DNA from: Caprella mutica
Taxonomy: Eukaryota > Arthropoda > Malacostraca > Amphipoda > Caprellidae
DNA: 64,000 bases
Assembly (NCBI GenBank): GCA_947561585.1
Contig: CANNZV010002621.1
Span: 1 to 64,000 of the forward strand
Direction: 5' to 3'
Shown: piece by piece, positions 11,741-21,485 of the stretch
Position numbering within the stretch: position 1 is the first letter of the stretch
How the letters are laid out: every line of letters begins with the position of its first letter
Notes under the pieces: model-generated
What the model saw: only the letters and a program-made list of their open reading frames with translations
Database searches by the model: none
What the model was told of the DNA's origin: nothing
Position numbers and translations under genes: made by a program

Positions 11741-12557
11741 TGCTGACATATCATGTGGAATGTCAGAGTATGAAGACAAAATGACGCAGTTACTAAATAA
11801 CTTTAGAGACGTAATCACGATCAATGACGAAGAAATCGGGACTACTAGTATATGTAAACACACAATTAAATTGAAAGACCCTAATATAATAATAAACAAA
11901 ATACCGTATAGAATACCACATAAATTTCAAGAACAACTTGAAGAAGTTAATAAATCAATGTTAAAGGAAGGAACAATAAAACCTTCAATGTCCGAATACA
12001 ACTTCCCGGTGATAGTGGTTCATAAAAAGAATGGGGAAATACGACCCGTAATAGATTTCAGATCATTAAATAAGTGTGTCCATATACAAGGATTTCCTTT
12101 ACCTAGAGTAGACGATATGTTAGGATCATTAGGTGGGTCAAAGATATTTTCTAGTTTAGATCTGAGGAGTGCATTTCACCAGGTGGAACTCTCCGAAGAA
12201 TCTAAAAAACTTACAGCATTTGCGGTAAATGGTAAGAAGTGGCACTTCAGAAAGCTACCATTTGGTTATGTCAATAGTCCAAAAGTATTTCAAGCAATAA
12301 TGACAAAAGCGTTAAGTAATGTATTAGGGAAACTATGTTTCGTATTTATTGATGACATCCTAATTTTTAGTCGATCATATGAACAACATTTAAATGATAT
12401 TGGCCAAGTGCTAATGAGTTTACGTGACGCTCATTTGAGATTAAAATTAGAGAAGTGTGAATTCTTTAAACACGAAATTAATTTTCTTGGACATCGAGTC
12501 ACTACTGAGGGCATCCGATGTATCCAAAACGAAAAACTTAGAGAATTAAGCATCTAG
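11724..12557 (+). CDS. pol: Reverse transcriptase palm and fingers portion of Pol
   Basis: Frame open from 11724, first ATG at 11760, stop TAG 12555-12557. It contains the ordered reverse transcriptase motifs: RPVIDFRSLNK, SSLDLRSAFHQV, LPFGYVNSPKVFQ and the catalytic FIDDILIFS (a FIDD variant of YVDD) followed by the LEKCEFF..LGH region. Both metal-binding aspartates are present. It lacks the thumb because the frame is broken at about 12540-12557, where the next segment starts in another phase. The fragment would not be a working enzyme alone; the domain is complete only across the break. Confidence 0.93.
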   Translation: MRRLVNADISCGMSEYEDKMTQLLNNFRDVITINDEEIGTTSICKHTIKLKDPNIIINKIPYRIPHKFQEQLEEVNKSMLKEGTIKPSMSEYNFPVIVVHKKNGEIRPVIDFRSLNKCVHIQGFPLPRVDDMLGSLGGSKIFSSLDLRSAFHQVELSEESKKLTAFAVNGKKWHFRKLPFGYVNSPKVFQAIMTKALSNVLGKLCFVFIDDILIFSRSYEQHLNDIGQVLMSLRDAHLRLKLEKCEFFKHEINFLGHRVTTEGIRCIQNEKLRELSI

Positions 12558-14565
12558 ACCAACAGATGTAAAACAACTTCAGCGATTTTTAGGGCTTGCG
12601 AATTATTTTCGTAAGTTCGTACCTAAATTTAGTCAGAAAGCTGACCCATTATATAGACTATTAAGGAAGGACACTAAATTTGACTGGACTGACGAATGTA
12701 AGGCTAGCTTCACTAGTCTCAAAAATATTTTGACATCAGATACGGTTTTAGCTCATCCAAATTATTCCAGACCATTTTATTTATTTACTGACAGCTCAAA
12801 TATCGGAGTTGGCGCAGCACTGCTACAACCAGATTCGACCAAAAGCAAAACATTAAGACCCATAGCATATTTCAGTAAATCATTAAATTCTACTCAAAAA
12901 AGGTACTCCACGACTAAACAAGAGTTTCTTGCAATACATCTAGCTTTAAAGGAATTTCAATATCTATGTCTAGGGTATCCTATTACCATTTTAACTGATC
13001 ACAAACCCTTATGTGCATTTTTTGGTAATAAACTTCCATTAGACACGGCGTTAGCCAGGTGGGCAATCGAGGCTAGCACATATGAGTGTACCATCAAATA
13101 TTTTGAAGGTAAGCGCAATGTGGTAGCAGATACCCTTAGTAGATTAACTCCTTTAACGGAAGAAACAATAGATGATTGTGAACTTTTAACACCATCTAAT
13201 GAAAGTTGTAGCTCAATTGAAAATTTTATAGCAACCACAAGATCGAGGGCTAAGCTAAATGTACCACAAGTTATTAACAACAATGACAGTGAATCAGAAA
13301 CAGACTCAGAAAACGAACAAGAACCAGATCCATCTAAACTGTATAAAATCAACAAAGAAAAACCATTTCTGAACTACATACCTAAACATGAAGACATAAC
13401 ATGGACTTTAAACAGACTAAAGATTGCACAGTCAAACGACTTTGCTTGTAAGGAAATAATGGACATATTAAATAAAAAACAAATAGGAAAATCTAGGAAC
13501 ATAGCTGAATTTTTCATATTAGACGGAATATTATATCGACATAGGAAAATAGATACTCGGGCAGCCAGTATTGTTAATTATGTTATACCAAATGAAATGA
13601 TCAATTTAGTAATTAATTCAATACATTTTAACACTCATTGTGGTTTAGCTCATACGCTATTTAAATTTCGACTAAAATATTATCATTTTCAAGAAAGATC
13701 GGTCATAGAATCTTTTATTAAAAGATGTGACGTTTGCAAAATCCTTAAAGGAAGTCTAGATACACCAATTAAATTAATGTCTGCCCCAGTAGCTAATACA
13801 CCATTTGAAACAGTTTCATTTGACTTTATAGGACCTTTTATAACAACTGACACGAACAACAAATACATTTTATCAATAACATGTATGTTGACAAGATATA
13901 ACGAATTACACGCAGTAGCTGACAAATCAACCAACACAGTAATTGATTGTCTAAGTAAAACATTTAGTCGTTGTGGATATCCCAAAACGTTAATGTCGGA
14001 TTGTGCGAAAGAATTCAAGTCTAACGCAATTAGAACTTTCAGTGAAATACATCAGATATACAAATGTGAGGTATTACCATATTCAGCATATTCCAACGGA
14101 ATTTGTGAACGTAATAACAAGAGAATTAACAAATTATTAAGATTCTATGTAGCCACAGTAAATCACAATAATTGGGACATGTTTTTCGATATTGTCCAAA
14201 ACACAATTAACAACCAGGTCAATATGTCCTTGAAAGATACACCCTCATACGCTCTTTTTGGACGAGATACATCTCCAAATATTCAAGCAGAAAATTTGGA
14301 TAACATTTACAATTTAGATACATCAGAATCAATAGTCAAAATTAAGGCCAGACAAGCTATATTTATTCAAGATCAGATAAGAGCTAACATAATTAATCAA
14401 TCAAACAAACGCATAATTTACCACAATAAGACACGAAAAGACAAAATTATACAGATAGGTGATCGAGTATTAATTAGAAATCATCAAAAAACACATAAAT
14501 TACAATTAAATTGGATAGGACCAGGTACAGTATTACAAGTGAAAAAAAAACAAAGCTATAATTAA
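12550..14565 (+). CDS. pol: RT thumb, RNase H and integrase portion of Pol
   Basis: Frame open from 12550 (no ATG at the head) to TAA 14563-14565. Order: RT connection (QRFLGLANYFRKF), RNase H with TDSS, KQEFLAI, TDHKPL and VADTLSRL carrying the four acidic residues, then an acidic linker, then integrase with an HHCC zinc module (IHFNTHCGLAHT ... CDVCK), and the DDE core: FDFIGPF, MSDCAKEF and YSNGICERNNKR. At the C-terminus NWIGPGTVL resembles the GPY/F module of gypsy integrases. No chromodomain. The last residues are lost by a phase change in the run of nine A residues at 14542-14550. Confidence 0.94.
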   Translation, partial: ASRPTDVKQLQRFLGLANYFRKFVPKFSQKADPLYRLLRKDTKFDWTDECKASFTSLKNILTSDTVLAHPNYSRPFYLFTDSSNIGVGAALLQPDSTKSKTLRPIAYFSKSLNSTQKRYSTTKQEFLAIHLALKEFQYLCLGYPITILTDHKPLCAFFGNKLPLDTALARWAIEASTYECTIKYFEGKRNVVADTLSRLTPLTEETIDDCELLTPSNESCSSIENFIATTRSRAKLNVPQVINNNDSESETDSENEQEPDPSKLYKINKEKPFLNYIPKHEDITWTLNRLKIAQSNDFACKEIMDILNKKQIGKSRNIAEFFILDGILYRHRKIDTRAASIVNYVIPNEMINLVINSIHFNTHCGLAHTLFKFRLKYYHFQERSVIESFIKRCDVCKILKGSLDTPIKLMSAPVANTPFETVSFDFIGPFITTDTNNKYILSITCMLTRYNELHAVADKSTNTVIDCLSKTFSRCGYPKTLMSDCAKEFKSNAIRTFSEIHQIYKCEVLPYSAYSNGICERNNKRINKLLRFYVATVNHNNWDMFFDIVQNTINNQVNMSLKDTPSYALFGRDTSPNIQAENLDNIYNLDTSESIVKIKARQAIFIQDQIRANIINQSNKRIIYHNKTRKDKIIQIGDRVLIRNHQKTHKLQLNWIGPGTVLQVKKKQSYN

Positions 14566-14635
14566 ATTAGGACATCAAACGATAACTAGTAACATAAATT
14601 ACCTAACTAAGTTGGAAAAATTCACAACAAATTAA
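14549..14635 (+). CDS. Displaced C-terminal tail of integrase
   Basis: The frame that opens at the A9 run (14542-14550) continues for about 28 codons to TAA 14633-14635 with a composition (AIIKLG...NINYLTKL) that fits the usual end of a gypsy integrase (a short strand with a K-to-L stretch). It suggests the true pol end is here and the stop at 14565 is caused by a one-base change in the homopolymer. Confidence 0.5.
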   Translation, partial: NKAIIKLGHQTITSNINYLTKLEKFTTN

Positions 14636-15148
14636 TTAAATAATTTCATTAACATCATTAAACAGGAAATCAAATTATGAGAAATTTGAATATAAACATC
14701 ATATAGGTAGCCCAAAAAAGGAACACATAACACGAAGTAACATGAGTAACATGTTACATACACACGAACACGTGACATATAACACGGTTACATGCAAAGA
14801 TTCAGAGAAATGTTTACATTTTTTTTTTGCTTACGCAAGTCAAACAAACAGATCATACAATTCATTGTTCAAACTACAATATTTCCTTTGCTCAGTAAGA
14901 GAATTATTGTATGTATTTATTGTATGTAATTTAATTGTAATAATTGTATGTATTTAATTTAAGTTGATGGGATGAATTATGAATTTTATTAATATAAAAT
15001 TTCATATAATAATTTTAAGAGGATTAATTTTTTTTGTTGTATGCATGTTAATTTTAAATTTTGTGTTTATATGTTGGTGTAACGAATAAGATGAATTATA
15101 TTTTGTAAACGTAGTAGTAAAATTGTTTGAAATCAGAATGAAAATTTG

Positions 15149-15151
15149 AAA

Positions 15152-15182
<31 letters not shown>

Positions 15183-15186
15183 TATA
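15149..15186. repeat. Poly-A followed by (TA)n microsatellite
   Basis: A run of about 12 A residues followed by about 13 TA repeats, between pol and the small 3' gene. Confidence 0.95.
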
Positions 15187-15302
15187 CATTCAAATTTAGG
15201 ATGAAATACTGAAATAACTTAAAAGCAAAAATGATTAATTCAAAATGAGACTGAAATCTGATAAAATAACTAAAAAAGAGAAGGGGCCATGATCTAACAG
15301 TA

Positions 15303-15317
15303 TCGTTTTGATTTCAG
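15303..15317 (+). promoter_or_regulatory. Candidate splice acceptor before the small 3' gene
   Basis: TCGTTTTGATTTCAG followed by TG, a good match to a 3' splice site, 118 bases before the ATG at 15435. In env-bearing gypsy elements the env gene is expressed from a spliced subgenomic RNA, and this site is in the right place for such a message. Motif only. Confidence 0.35.
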
Positions 15318-15434
15318 TGACCGTGAGGCAGCAAGGACACAGCCATCCACACAGCCAACAGACCCTCAGCCACTCACAGCCGGTTGACACACAGAACTGT
15401 AATTCAAGGTCGTGAGAAGGGATCAGCTGGAGCG

Positions 15435-15764
15435 ATGGGACAGACTCAGAGCAACTTTGACCTGAACTCAGTAGTGGAGTTGATCCAGAAGTCAACTTCG
15501 ATGAACAAGGCTCATCTAGAGCATGCCATTAAAAACATGGGGTCTACAAAGTATGACCTAATACCGGACTTGTTTAGCGACATTTTGGTGTTAATTCTAA
15601 CACTGCTGGTTGTGATGATTCTGGTATGTGGGTACAATCAATCAAGAAAGATGAAGTCCGATGAGGATATGAGGATGTACGAAATGCGGAATTTGAGGTC
15701 TAAAATGGCGACTGAAGCCTTTAATCAGATAAAACGAGGGACCCCTTTAGAACAGGGGAACTAA
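15435..15764 (+). CDS. Small putative myristoylated single-pass membrane protein downstream of pol
   Basis: The open frame extends upstream to about 15384 without an ATG; ATG 15435 is the best start and gives 109 residues. The N-terminus is MGQTQSN, a textbook N-myristoylation context (Gly2, Ser6). A polar, probably helical region follows, then one strongly hydrophobic segment (DILVLILTLLVVMILVCGY, about residues 50-68), then a basic/acidic tail (SRKMKSDEDMRMYEMR). No signal peptide, no cysteine-rich ectodomain and no fusion or glycoprotein features, so it is not a normal Env. It occupies the env position of the element, between pol and the 3' LTR, and is uninterrupted while pol is broken. 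I do not recognise the family. It might act at the membrane in particle assembly, but that is inference. Confidence 0.65.
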   Translation: MGQTQSNFDLNSVVELIQKSTSMNKAHLEHAIKNMGSTKYDLIPDLFSDILVLILTLLVVMILVCGYNQSRKMKSDEDMRMYEMRNLRSKMATEAFNQIKRGTPLEQGN

Positions 15765-16780
15765 GTGGAACAGTAAATATATTCAATGATCAGGCCATAA
15801 ATATACAGGCGACAACATTTATAGTAATGCCTCATACAAAACAAAAACCAAAAAGCAAAGTTACCAAAACAAACTCTAGCAGCATTTAAGAAATTTTTTT
15901 TCTCAAACTAAATTTGACCATTATTTTAATTTTTTTTTTAATCTTAAGTTTGGGTAATTTTAAGTGAAAATTAATAATAATCGTTTTTCAATTGAATTTA
16001 ATTTTAAGTTTAATTTTTTTTTCGGTGTTAATTTTAAGGTTTAATTTTAGGGATTAAGACTGTCTCAAAATTTGATAAAGATGATCAAAATTCATATAAA
16101 TTCAATTAAGAATATAAATTAATTAAAAAGTCATAAAGTACGATATCATAACATATGATAAATTAAAATGAAAAATTACTTCTATCAATAAAGAAGGAAT
16201 TTTATTAAAATAAAACATAACTAAGTTAAATAAAATATATTTTTATAAATGAAATTTTTTTTTTGGATTATAAATTTTTTTTTTTAATGTAAATGCAGTA
16301 ACAAACATGTGTAATGTATTGGAGTGATCAAAGGTCTCTGATAATATTTAGAACAATATTCTAAAAATTAGGAGGGGAGGGGTGAGATCTCAAATAGATT
16401 AGGCAAGTTATTACATTTATGAAATAAAAAAGTTGTTACATTTTGAACTGAGACATATTAGGTAGGAATAACTTAGATTATTTTAGTAATAAATAAAAAT
16501 ATTGTTAAAGCAAAATTAAGATTGTATTTGTAAGATAAAATATTTAAGAAAGTTTGATGAATGCACATTAGTCTGACATATTTCTAGAACGAATTAAAAC
16601 TCATATTTTTCAATTCTCTAATAATGTATTTATTGCCGGTTCGAGAAATTTCAAGAGATCCAAAACACATGTTTCCACTAACAGCGTGAGCGTCTGAACA
16701 TTGTTCAATATAGAGTAACAATGGGTAGACAAACCAGCTGGCAGTTTTGGAAAAATGTGAATTGTAACTTTGAAATTTTC
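15765..16780. other. Non-coding 3' region of the retrotransposon
   Basis: About 1 kb of very AT-rich DNA with many T and A runs between the small gene and the polypurine tract. No reading frame of note and no recognisable repeat. Confidence 0.7.
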
Positions 16781-16795
16781 GGAAGGAGGGAGCGA
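16781..16795 (+). other. Polypurine tract
   Basis: GGAAGGAGGGAGCGA, almost all purine, lies directly before the 3' LTR and would prime plus-strand DNA synthesis. Confidence 0.85.
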
Positions 16796-17234
16796 TGTAG
16801 TAAGGCAAACACAGCTATTGTGTATGCATTACTGTTATCACGAACCTATATGATTGTAAGTAAGTAACATTCAAGTTAGTTACCGATCTGCTCTCGCGAG
16901 CTACACACCTTATCTCCAGTCTTAGTTATTGAGACATTAACTTGTGAGCGTTCTAGTGGAGATACTCTTTGTAATAACCCTTGCTTGACTAATGAATATA
17001 TTCTCTTTAAGTGTTAATTACATTACCATTATTACCCTAAATACAGTTAAGCTTGGACCAGAGGCCTGAGGTCGGAACCATATTGGCAAGGTGGTTCTAG
17101 GGCATGGTACCATGAGTATTTAGTAGAAAGAGATATATTGAGAAAAAGGAATCTGAAAATACTAAATAGAGTAGGATCCTATCACACGTAACCCATATAG
17201 TGAAACGTTATAAGGAATAACACATAACGTCACA
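16796..17234 (+). repeat. 3' LTR of the gypsy-type element
   Basis: 439 bp, about 99 percent identical by eye to the 5' LTR. Followed by TAAC, the target duplication, and then by satellite sequence. Confidence 0.95.
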
Positions 17235-18996
17235 TAACGTTTAATTCATTTCAACGTTCATTCCATTTACAGTTCATTCCATTTCAACGTTCATTCCATT
17301 GCAACGTTCATTCCATTTTAATGTTTCTTCCGTATTAACGTTCATTCCATTCTAACGTTCGTTTCATTTCACGTTCATTTCATTTTAACGTTCATTCAAT
17401 TTTAACGTTCATTACAATTTAACGTTCATTCTATTTTAACTTTCATTCCATTTTAATGTTCATTCCATTTTAACGTTCATTCAATTTAACGTTCATTCCA
17501 TTTTAATGTTCATTCCATTTTAATGTTTATTTCATTTTAACGTTCATTCCATTTTAACGTTCATTCCATTATAACGTTAATTTCATTTTAACGCTAATTT
17601 CATTTTTTACGTTTAATTCATTTCAACGTTCATTCAATTACATCGTTCATTCCATTTTAACGTTCATTCCATTTTATCATTCATTCCATTTTAACGTTCA
17701 TTTCATTTTAACGTTCATTCCATATTAACGTTTAATTCATTTCAACGTTCATTCCATTTTAACGTTCATTCCAATTTAACGTTCATTCTATTCAAACGTT
17801 CATTCAATTTCAACGTTCATTCCATTTTAACGTTCATTCCATTTTAACGTTCATTTCATTTTAACGTTCATTCCATTTTAACGTTCATTCCATTTTAACG
17901 TTCATTCCATTTCAATGTTCATTCCATTTTACCGTTCATTTCATTTTAATGCTCATTCCATTTTACTGTTCATTCCATTTTAACGTTCATTCCATTTTAA
18001 CGTTCATTCGATTTTAACGTTCATTCCATTTTAACGTTCATCCCATTTTAACGTTCATTCCATTTTAACGTTCACTCCATTTTAACGTTTCTTCCAAATT
18101 AACCTTCAATTCATTTCAACAATCATTCCATTTTACCGTTCATTCCATTTTAACAATCGTTTCATTTTACCGTTTATTTCATTTTATCGTTCATTCCATT
18201 TTATCATTCATTCCATTTTAACGTTCATTTCATTTTAAAGTTCATTCCATATTAATATTTAATTCATTTCAACGTTCATTCCAGTTTAACGTTCGTTTCA
18301 TTTTAACGTTCATCTCATTCTAACGTTTATTCCATTTTAATGTTCATTCCATTTTACTGTTCATTCCATTTTAACGTATTTTCCAATTTTCATGTCATTT
18401 CATTTTTTCGTTCATTCCATTTTAACGTTCATTCCATTTTAACATTTCTTCCATATCATCGTTTAATTCATTTCAACGTTCCATTCCATTTCAACTTTCA
18501 TTTCATTTTAACGTTTATTCCATTTTAACGTTCATTCCATTTTATCGTTCATTCCATTTTAACGTTCATTCCAATTTAACGTTCATTCTATTCCAACGTT
18601 CATTCAATTTCAACGTTCATTCCATTTTAACGTTCATTCCATTTTAACGTTCATTTCATTTTAACGTTCATTCCATTTTAACGTTCATTCCATTTCAATG
18701 TTCATTCCATTTTACCGTTCATTTCATTTTAATGCTCATTCCATTTTACTGTTCATTCCATTTTAACGTTCATTCCATTTTAACGTTCATTCCATTTTAA
18801 CGTTCATTCGATTTTAACGTTCATTCCATTTTAACGCTCATCCCATTTTAACGTTCATTCCATTTTAACGTTCACTCCATTTTAACGTTTCTTCCAAATT
18901 AACCTTCAATTCATTTCAACAATCATTCCATTTTACCGTTCATTCCATTTTAACAATCGTTTCATATTACCGTTTATTTCATTTTAACGTTCATTC
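17235..18996. repeat. 17-bp satellite array, second block
   Basis: The satellite resumes in phase after the retrotransposon and has the same orientation and variant types. It contains an internal repeat of several hundred bases (compare the CATTCTATTCAAACG and CATTCTATTCCAACG stretches near 17783 and 18585, each followed by the same order of variants through to about 18190 and 18975). It ends at the terminal inverted repeat of the next element. Confidence 0.96.
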
Positions 18997-19016
18997 CCCC
19001 AGCTAACCATATCCTC

Positions 19017-19750
19017 TCTGTCCCACGTGGGACAGAGGGGGACATCCCTCGCTAGCGAGGGACAGAAAGGGACAGGGGATTTCAGACGTCTGCAGACGTC
19101 TGAAATCCCACGTCTTTCCAACGTCTGAAATCCCACTCACGTCCCACGTCTTACACAAGCGGGATGTCCCTCGTCTGTCCCACGTCTTAAATCCCGCTCA
19201 CATCCCACGTCTTTCCCACGCGGGATGTCCCTCTCTGTCCCACGCGGGATGTCCCTCTCTGTCCCACGTCTGTCCCACGTGGGATGTCCCTCTCTGTCCC
19301 ACGCAGGATGTCCCTCTCTGTCCCACGCGGGATGTTCCTCTCTGTCCGACGTCTGTCCCACGTGGGATATCCCTCTCTGTCCCACGCGGGATGTCCCTCT
19401 CTGTCCCACGTCTGTCCCACGTGGGATGTCCCTCTCTGTCCCACGCGGGATATCCCTCTCTGTCCCACGTCTGTCCCACGTGGGATGTCCCTCTCTGTCC
19501 CACGCGGGATGTCCCTCTCTGTCCCACGTCTTTCCCACGCGGGATGTCCCTCTCTGTCCCTCGTCTGTTTTACGCGGGAAAAAGTACGCGGGATGTCCCT
19601 CTCTGTCCCACGCGGGATGTCCCTCTCTGTCCCACGTCTGTCCCACGTGGGGTGTCCCTCTCTGTCCCACGCGGGATATCCCTCTCTGTCCCACGTCTGT
19701 CTCACGCGGGATGTCCCTCTCTGTCCCTCGTCTGTTTTACGCGGGAAAAA
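19017..19750. repeat. GC-rich CCCACG(T/C)GGGATGTCCCTCTCTGT minisatellite
   Basis: About two dozen copies of a roughly 24-bp unit, GTCCCACGCGGGATGTCC plus CTCTCT, alternating with a shorter GTCCCACGTCT unit. Many copies hold the CACGTG palindrome. The array is open in several frames on both strands only because it is repetitive. The first 120 bases are a compound palindrome (CGCTAGCG, GACGTCTGCAGACGTC). Confidence 0.93.
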
Positions 19751-19794
19751 GTTATACCAAAAAGGTATATCTATCTCAAGCTTTATTTACGTAT

Positions 19795-20440
19795 CATAAC
19801 TAGGTAAGTATTCATAAACAGATGTAGGTATCTACTATCTAGGTAGGCATTGATGAATAATACTAGGTAGTAGGTAAGTAGGTACGGATTGATGAACACT
19901 ACCTAGTAGGTATACTAGGTAGGTAGGTATTGGTACTGGTAGGTATCTAGGTAGGTATTGTCAAACAGTTATAGGTAACTAGATAAGCATTGATAAACAC
20001 TAGTAGATAACTAGGTAGGTATTGACAAACAGTTGTAGGTAACTAGGTAGGTATTGATGAATACTAGTATTTAACTAGGACCTATATTGGTTTTATATAC
20101 AGTTGTAGGCCACTAGGTAGGCAATGTTAAACACAATAAGGTAACTAATTAGGTATTGATAAGCAGATGTAGGCAACTAGGTAGGCATTGATAAACACCA
20201 GTAGGTAATTAGGTAGGTATTGACAAACAGTAATGTAGGTAGCTAAGTAGGTACTGATAAATACTAAGTAATAGGCAAGTAGTGATAACCACCAGTACGT
20301 ACAGATTGGTGGTTATCACTTGTAGGTTACTAGGTAGTTATAAATAAACTCTAGTAAGTAACTAGATAGGTATAAGGTAGTGATACCACCAGAATGTAAC
20401 TATAGGTAATATTAATTAACAGTTAAAGGTAATTAGGTAG
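19795..20440. repeat. Degenerate CTAGGTAGGTATTGATAAACA minisatellite
   Basis: Imperfect units of about 30-40 bp built from GGTAACTAGGTAGGTATTGA followed by AAACA or GAATACTAG. About 15 copies, drifting in sequence, inside the TIR element. Confidence 0.85.
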
Positions 20441-20627
20441 TTAATAACATTAATTAACATTATCAATACAAATATTAATAAATAACTTTATACACATTCT
20501 CATCATTTACATTAAAAAATAAAAGATACCAAAACGTAGAATATTAAATTATATTTATTTAAAATAATTTTAAGAAGCACGCAAGTAATCAAGTTGGATA
20601 AAGATCATTTTAATACTACTTCTACCA

Positions 20628-20712
20628 TGTCCAGGATGGCTGAGAGGTAGCGACGCAGGCTTCAATAGTACATCACACTAGAGTCCTGAGTTCGATTCCC
20701 GAGATGACCACT
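20628..20712 (+). pseudogene. tRNA-like sequence with pol III A and B boxes
   Basis: TGGCTGAGAGG (20637-20647) fits a tRNA A box and GAGTTCGATTC (20688-20698) fits a B box, spaced for a long-variable-arm tRNA (Leu or Ser type, about 82 nt). The presumed acceptor strands do not pair well (GTCCAGGA against GAGATGAC) and no clear anticodon loop was found, so this is likely a tRNA pseudogene or the head of a tRNA-derived SINE, not a working tRNA gene. Confidence 0.5.
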
Positions 20713-20909
20713 ACAATTCTTTCTCCATTTCTTCCCATTTAATTTGTATATAACAATATGTAATATTAAAATAAATGATATACAGCCAAATGTACATATA
20801 CACTATATGCAATATGGTTAGAAATTGCAATAATGATTAGTATGATCTTTTTTTATTTCTTATACATATTTATATACCCCAATTAACCGAAGTAGTTTGA
20901 GCCAAAAGA

Positions 20910-21260
20910 GAGATATGTCCCCCTTGCAGAGGGGGACATCCACACTCTGTTCCTCGTCTTGCAGAGGGGGACATCCGCACTCTGTCCCACGTCTTGCAGA
21001 GGGGGACATCCGCACTCTGTCCCACGTCTTGCAGAGGGGGACATCCGCACTCTGTCCCACGTCTTGCAGAGGGGGACATCCGCACTCTGTCCCACGTCTT
21101 GCAGAGGAGGACATCCACACTCTGTCCCACTCTGTCCCACGTCTTGAATACTCACTCTGTCCCACGTGGGTCCCACGTCTTATTTCCCTCTTCCCTCTAA
21201 AGCGAGGGACATCCGCACTCTGTCCCACGTGGGTCCCACGTCTTGAAAACGGAGTGGGAT
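20910..21260. repeat. 35-bp GTCTTGCAGAGGGGGACATC minisatellite
   Basis: Six near-perfect units of about 35 bp reading GTCTTGCAGAGGGGGACATC then CGCACTCTGTCCCAC, followed by shorter degenerate copies. It shares GTCCCACGTC with the left minisatellite of the same TIR element. Frames open on both strands here are repeat artefacts. Confidence 0.93.
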
Positions 21261-21485
21261 AAGACGTGGGACAGGTGGATGTCCCCCTCTGTCAGAGGGG
21301 GACAAGACGTGGGATCAGACGTCTTGCAGAGGGGGACCCCTGTGCAAATGAAGAGGGTTAGACGTCTGCAAGACGTCTGATGTCCCCCGCCCCACGTCTT
21401 GCCCCACGTCTGAAATCCCTCTATAGCGAAGGGTATCAGACGTCTTAAGACGTGGGACAAACAGCTTTTGGTTAGCTGGGGCGCC

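Larger units (their letters stand above)
7209..17234 (+). mobile_element. Ty3/gypsy-type LTR retrotransposon, full length, inserted in the satellite
   Basis: Two 439-bp direct repeats (7209-7647 and 16796-17234), both beginning TGT and ending CACA, flank gag, protease, reverse transcriptase, RNase H and integrase coding regions in gypsy order. The insertion is bounded by a 4-bp TAAC duplication (7205-7208 and 17235-17238), and the satellite reads through cleanly when the element and one TAAC are removed. The two LTRs differ at about five positions, so the insertion is fairly recent. The pol reading frame is interrupted by several one-base phase changes, so this copy as given is probably not autonomous. 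An additional small membrane-protein frame lies 3' of pol. Clade below Ty3/gypsy not assigned. Confidence 0.95.
18997..21481. mobile_element. TIR element composed largely of GC-rich minisatellites, inserted in the satellite
   Basis: A 13-bp perfect inverted repeat, CCCCAGCTAACCA at 18997-19009 and TGGTTAGCTGGGG at 21469-21481, bounds a 2.5-kb block unlike the satellite on either side. Removing it rejoins a satellite arrangement (CATTCC then ATTCTAACG) found elsewhere in the array, for example near 4119-4135. Subterminal DNA at both ends carries GACGTCT and CCCACGTC palindromes in mirrored order. Inside are two GC-rich minisatellites, a TAGGTAGG-type repeat and a tRNA-like sequence. No transposase is present, so it is non-autonomous. 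The target duplication is unclear (at most a few C residues) and the superfamily was not assigned. Confidence 0.72.

Noticed and set aside
15435..15764. Calling the small 3' frame an envelope gene
   Set aside because: It has no signal peptide, ectodomain, cysteine pattern, cleavage site or fusion features; only its position matches.
19137..19807. Long open frames on both strands (up to about 190 codons) in the GC-rich minisatellite
   Set aside because: Open in many frames at once purely because the repeat unit lacks stops; no domain, start context or codon bias.
20628..20712. A functional tRNA gene
   Set aside because: Acceptor arms do not pair and no anticodon loop can be placed with confidence.
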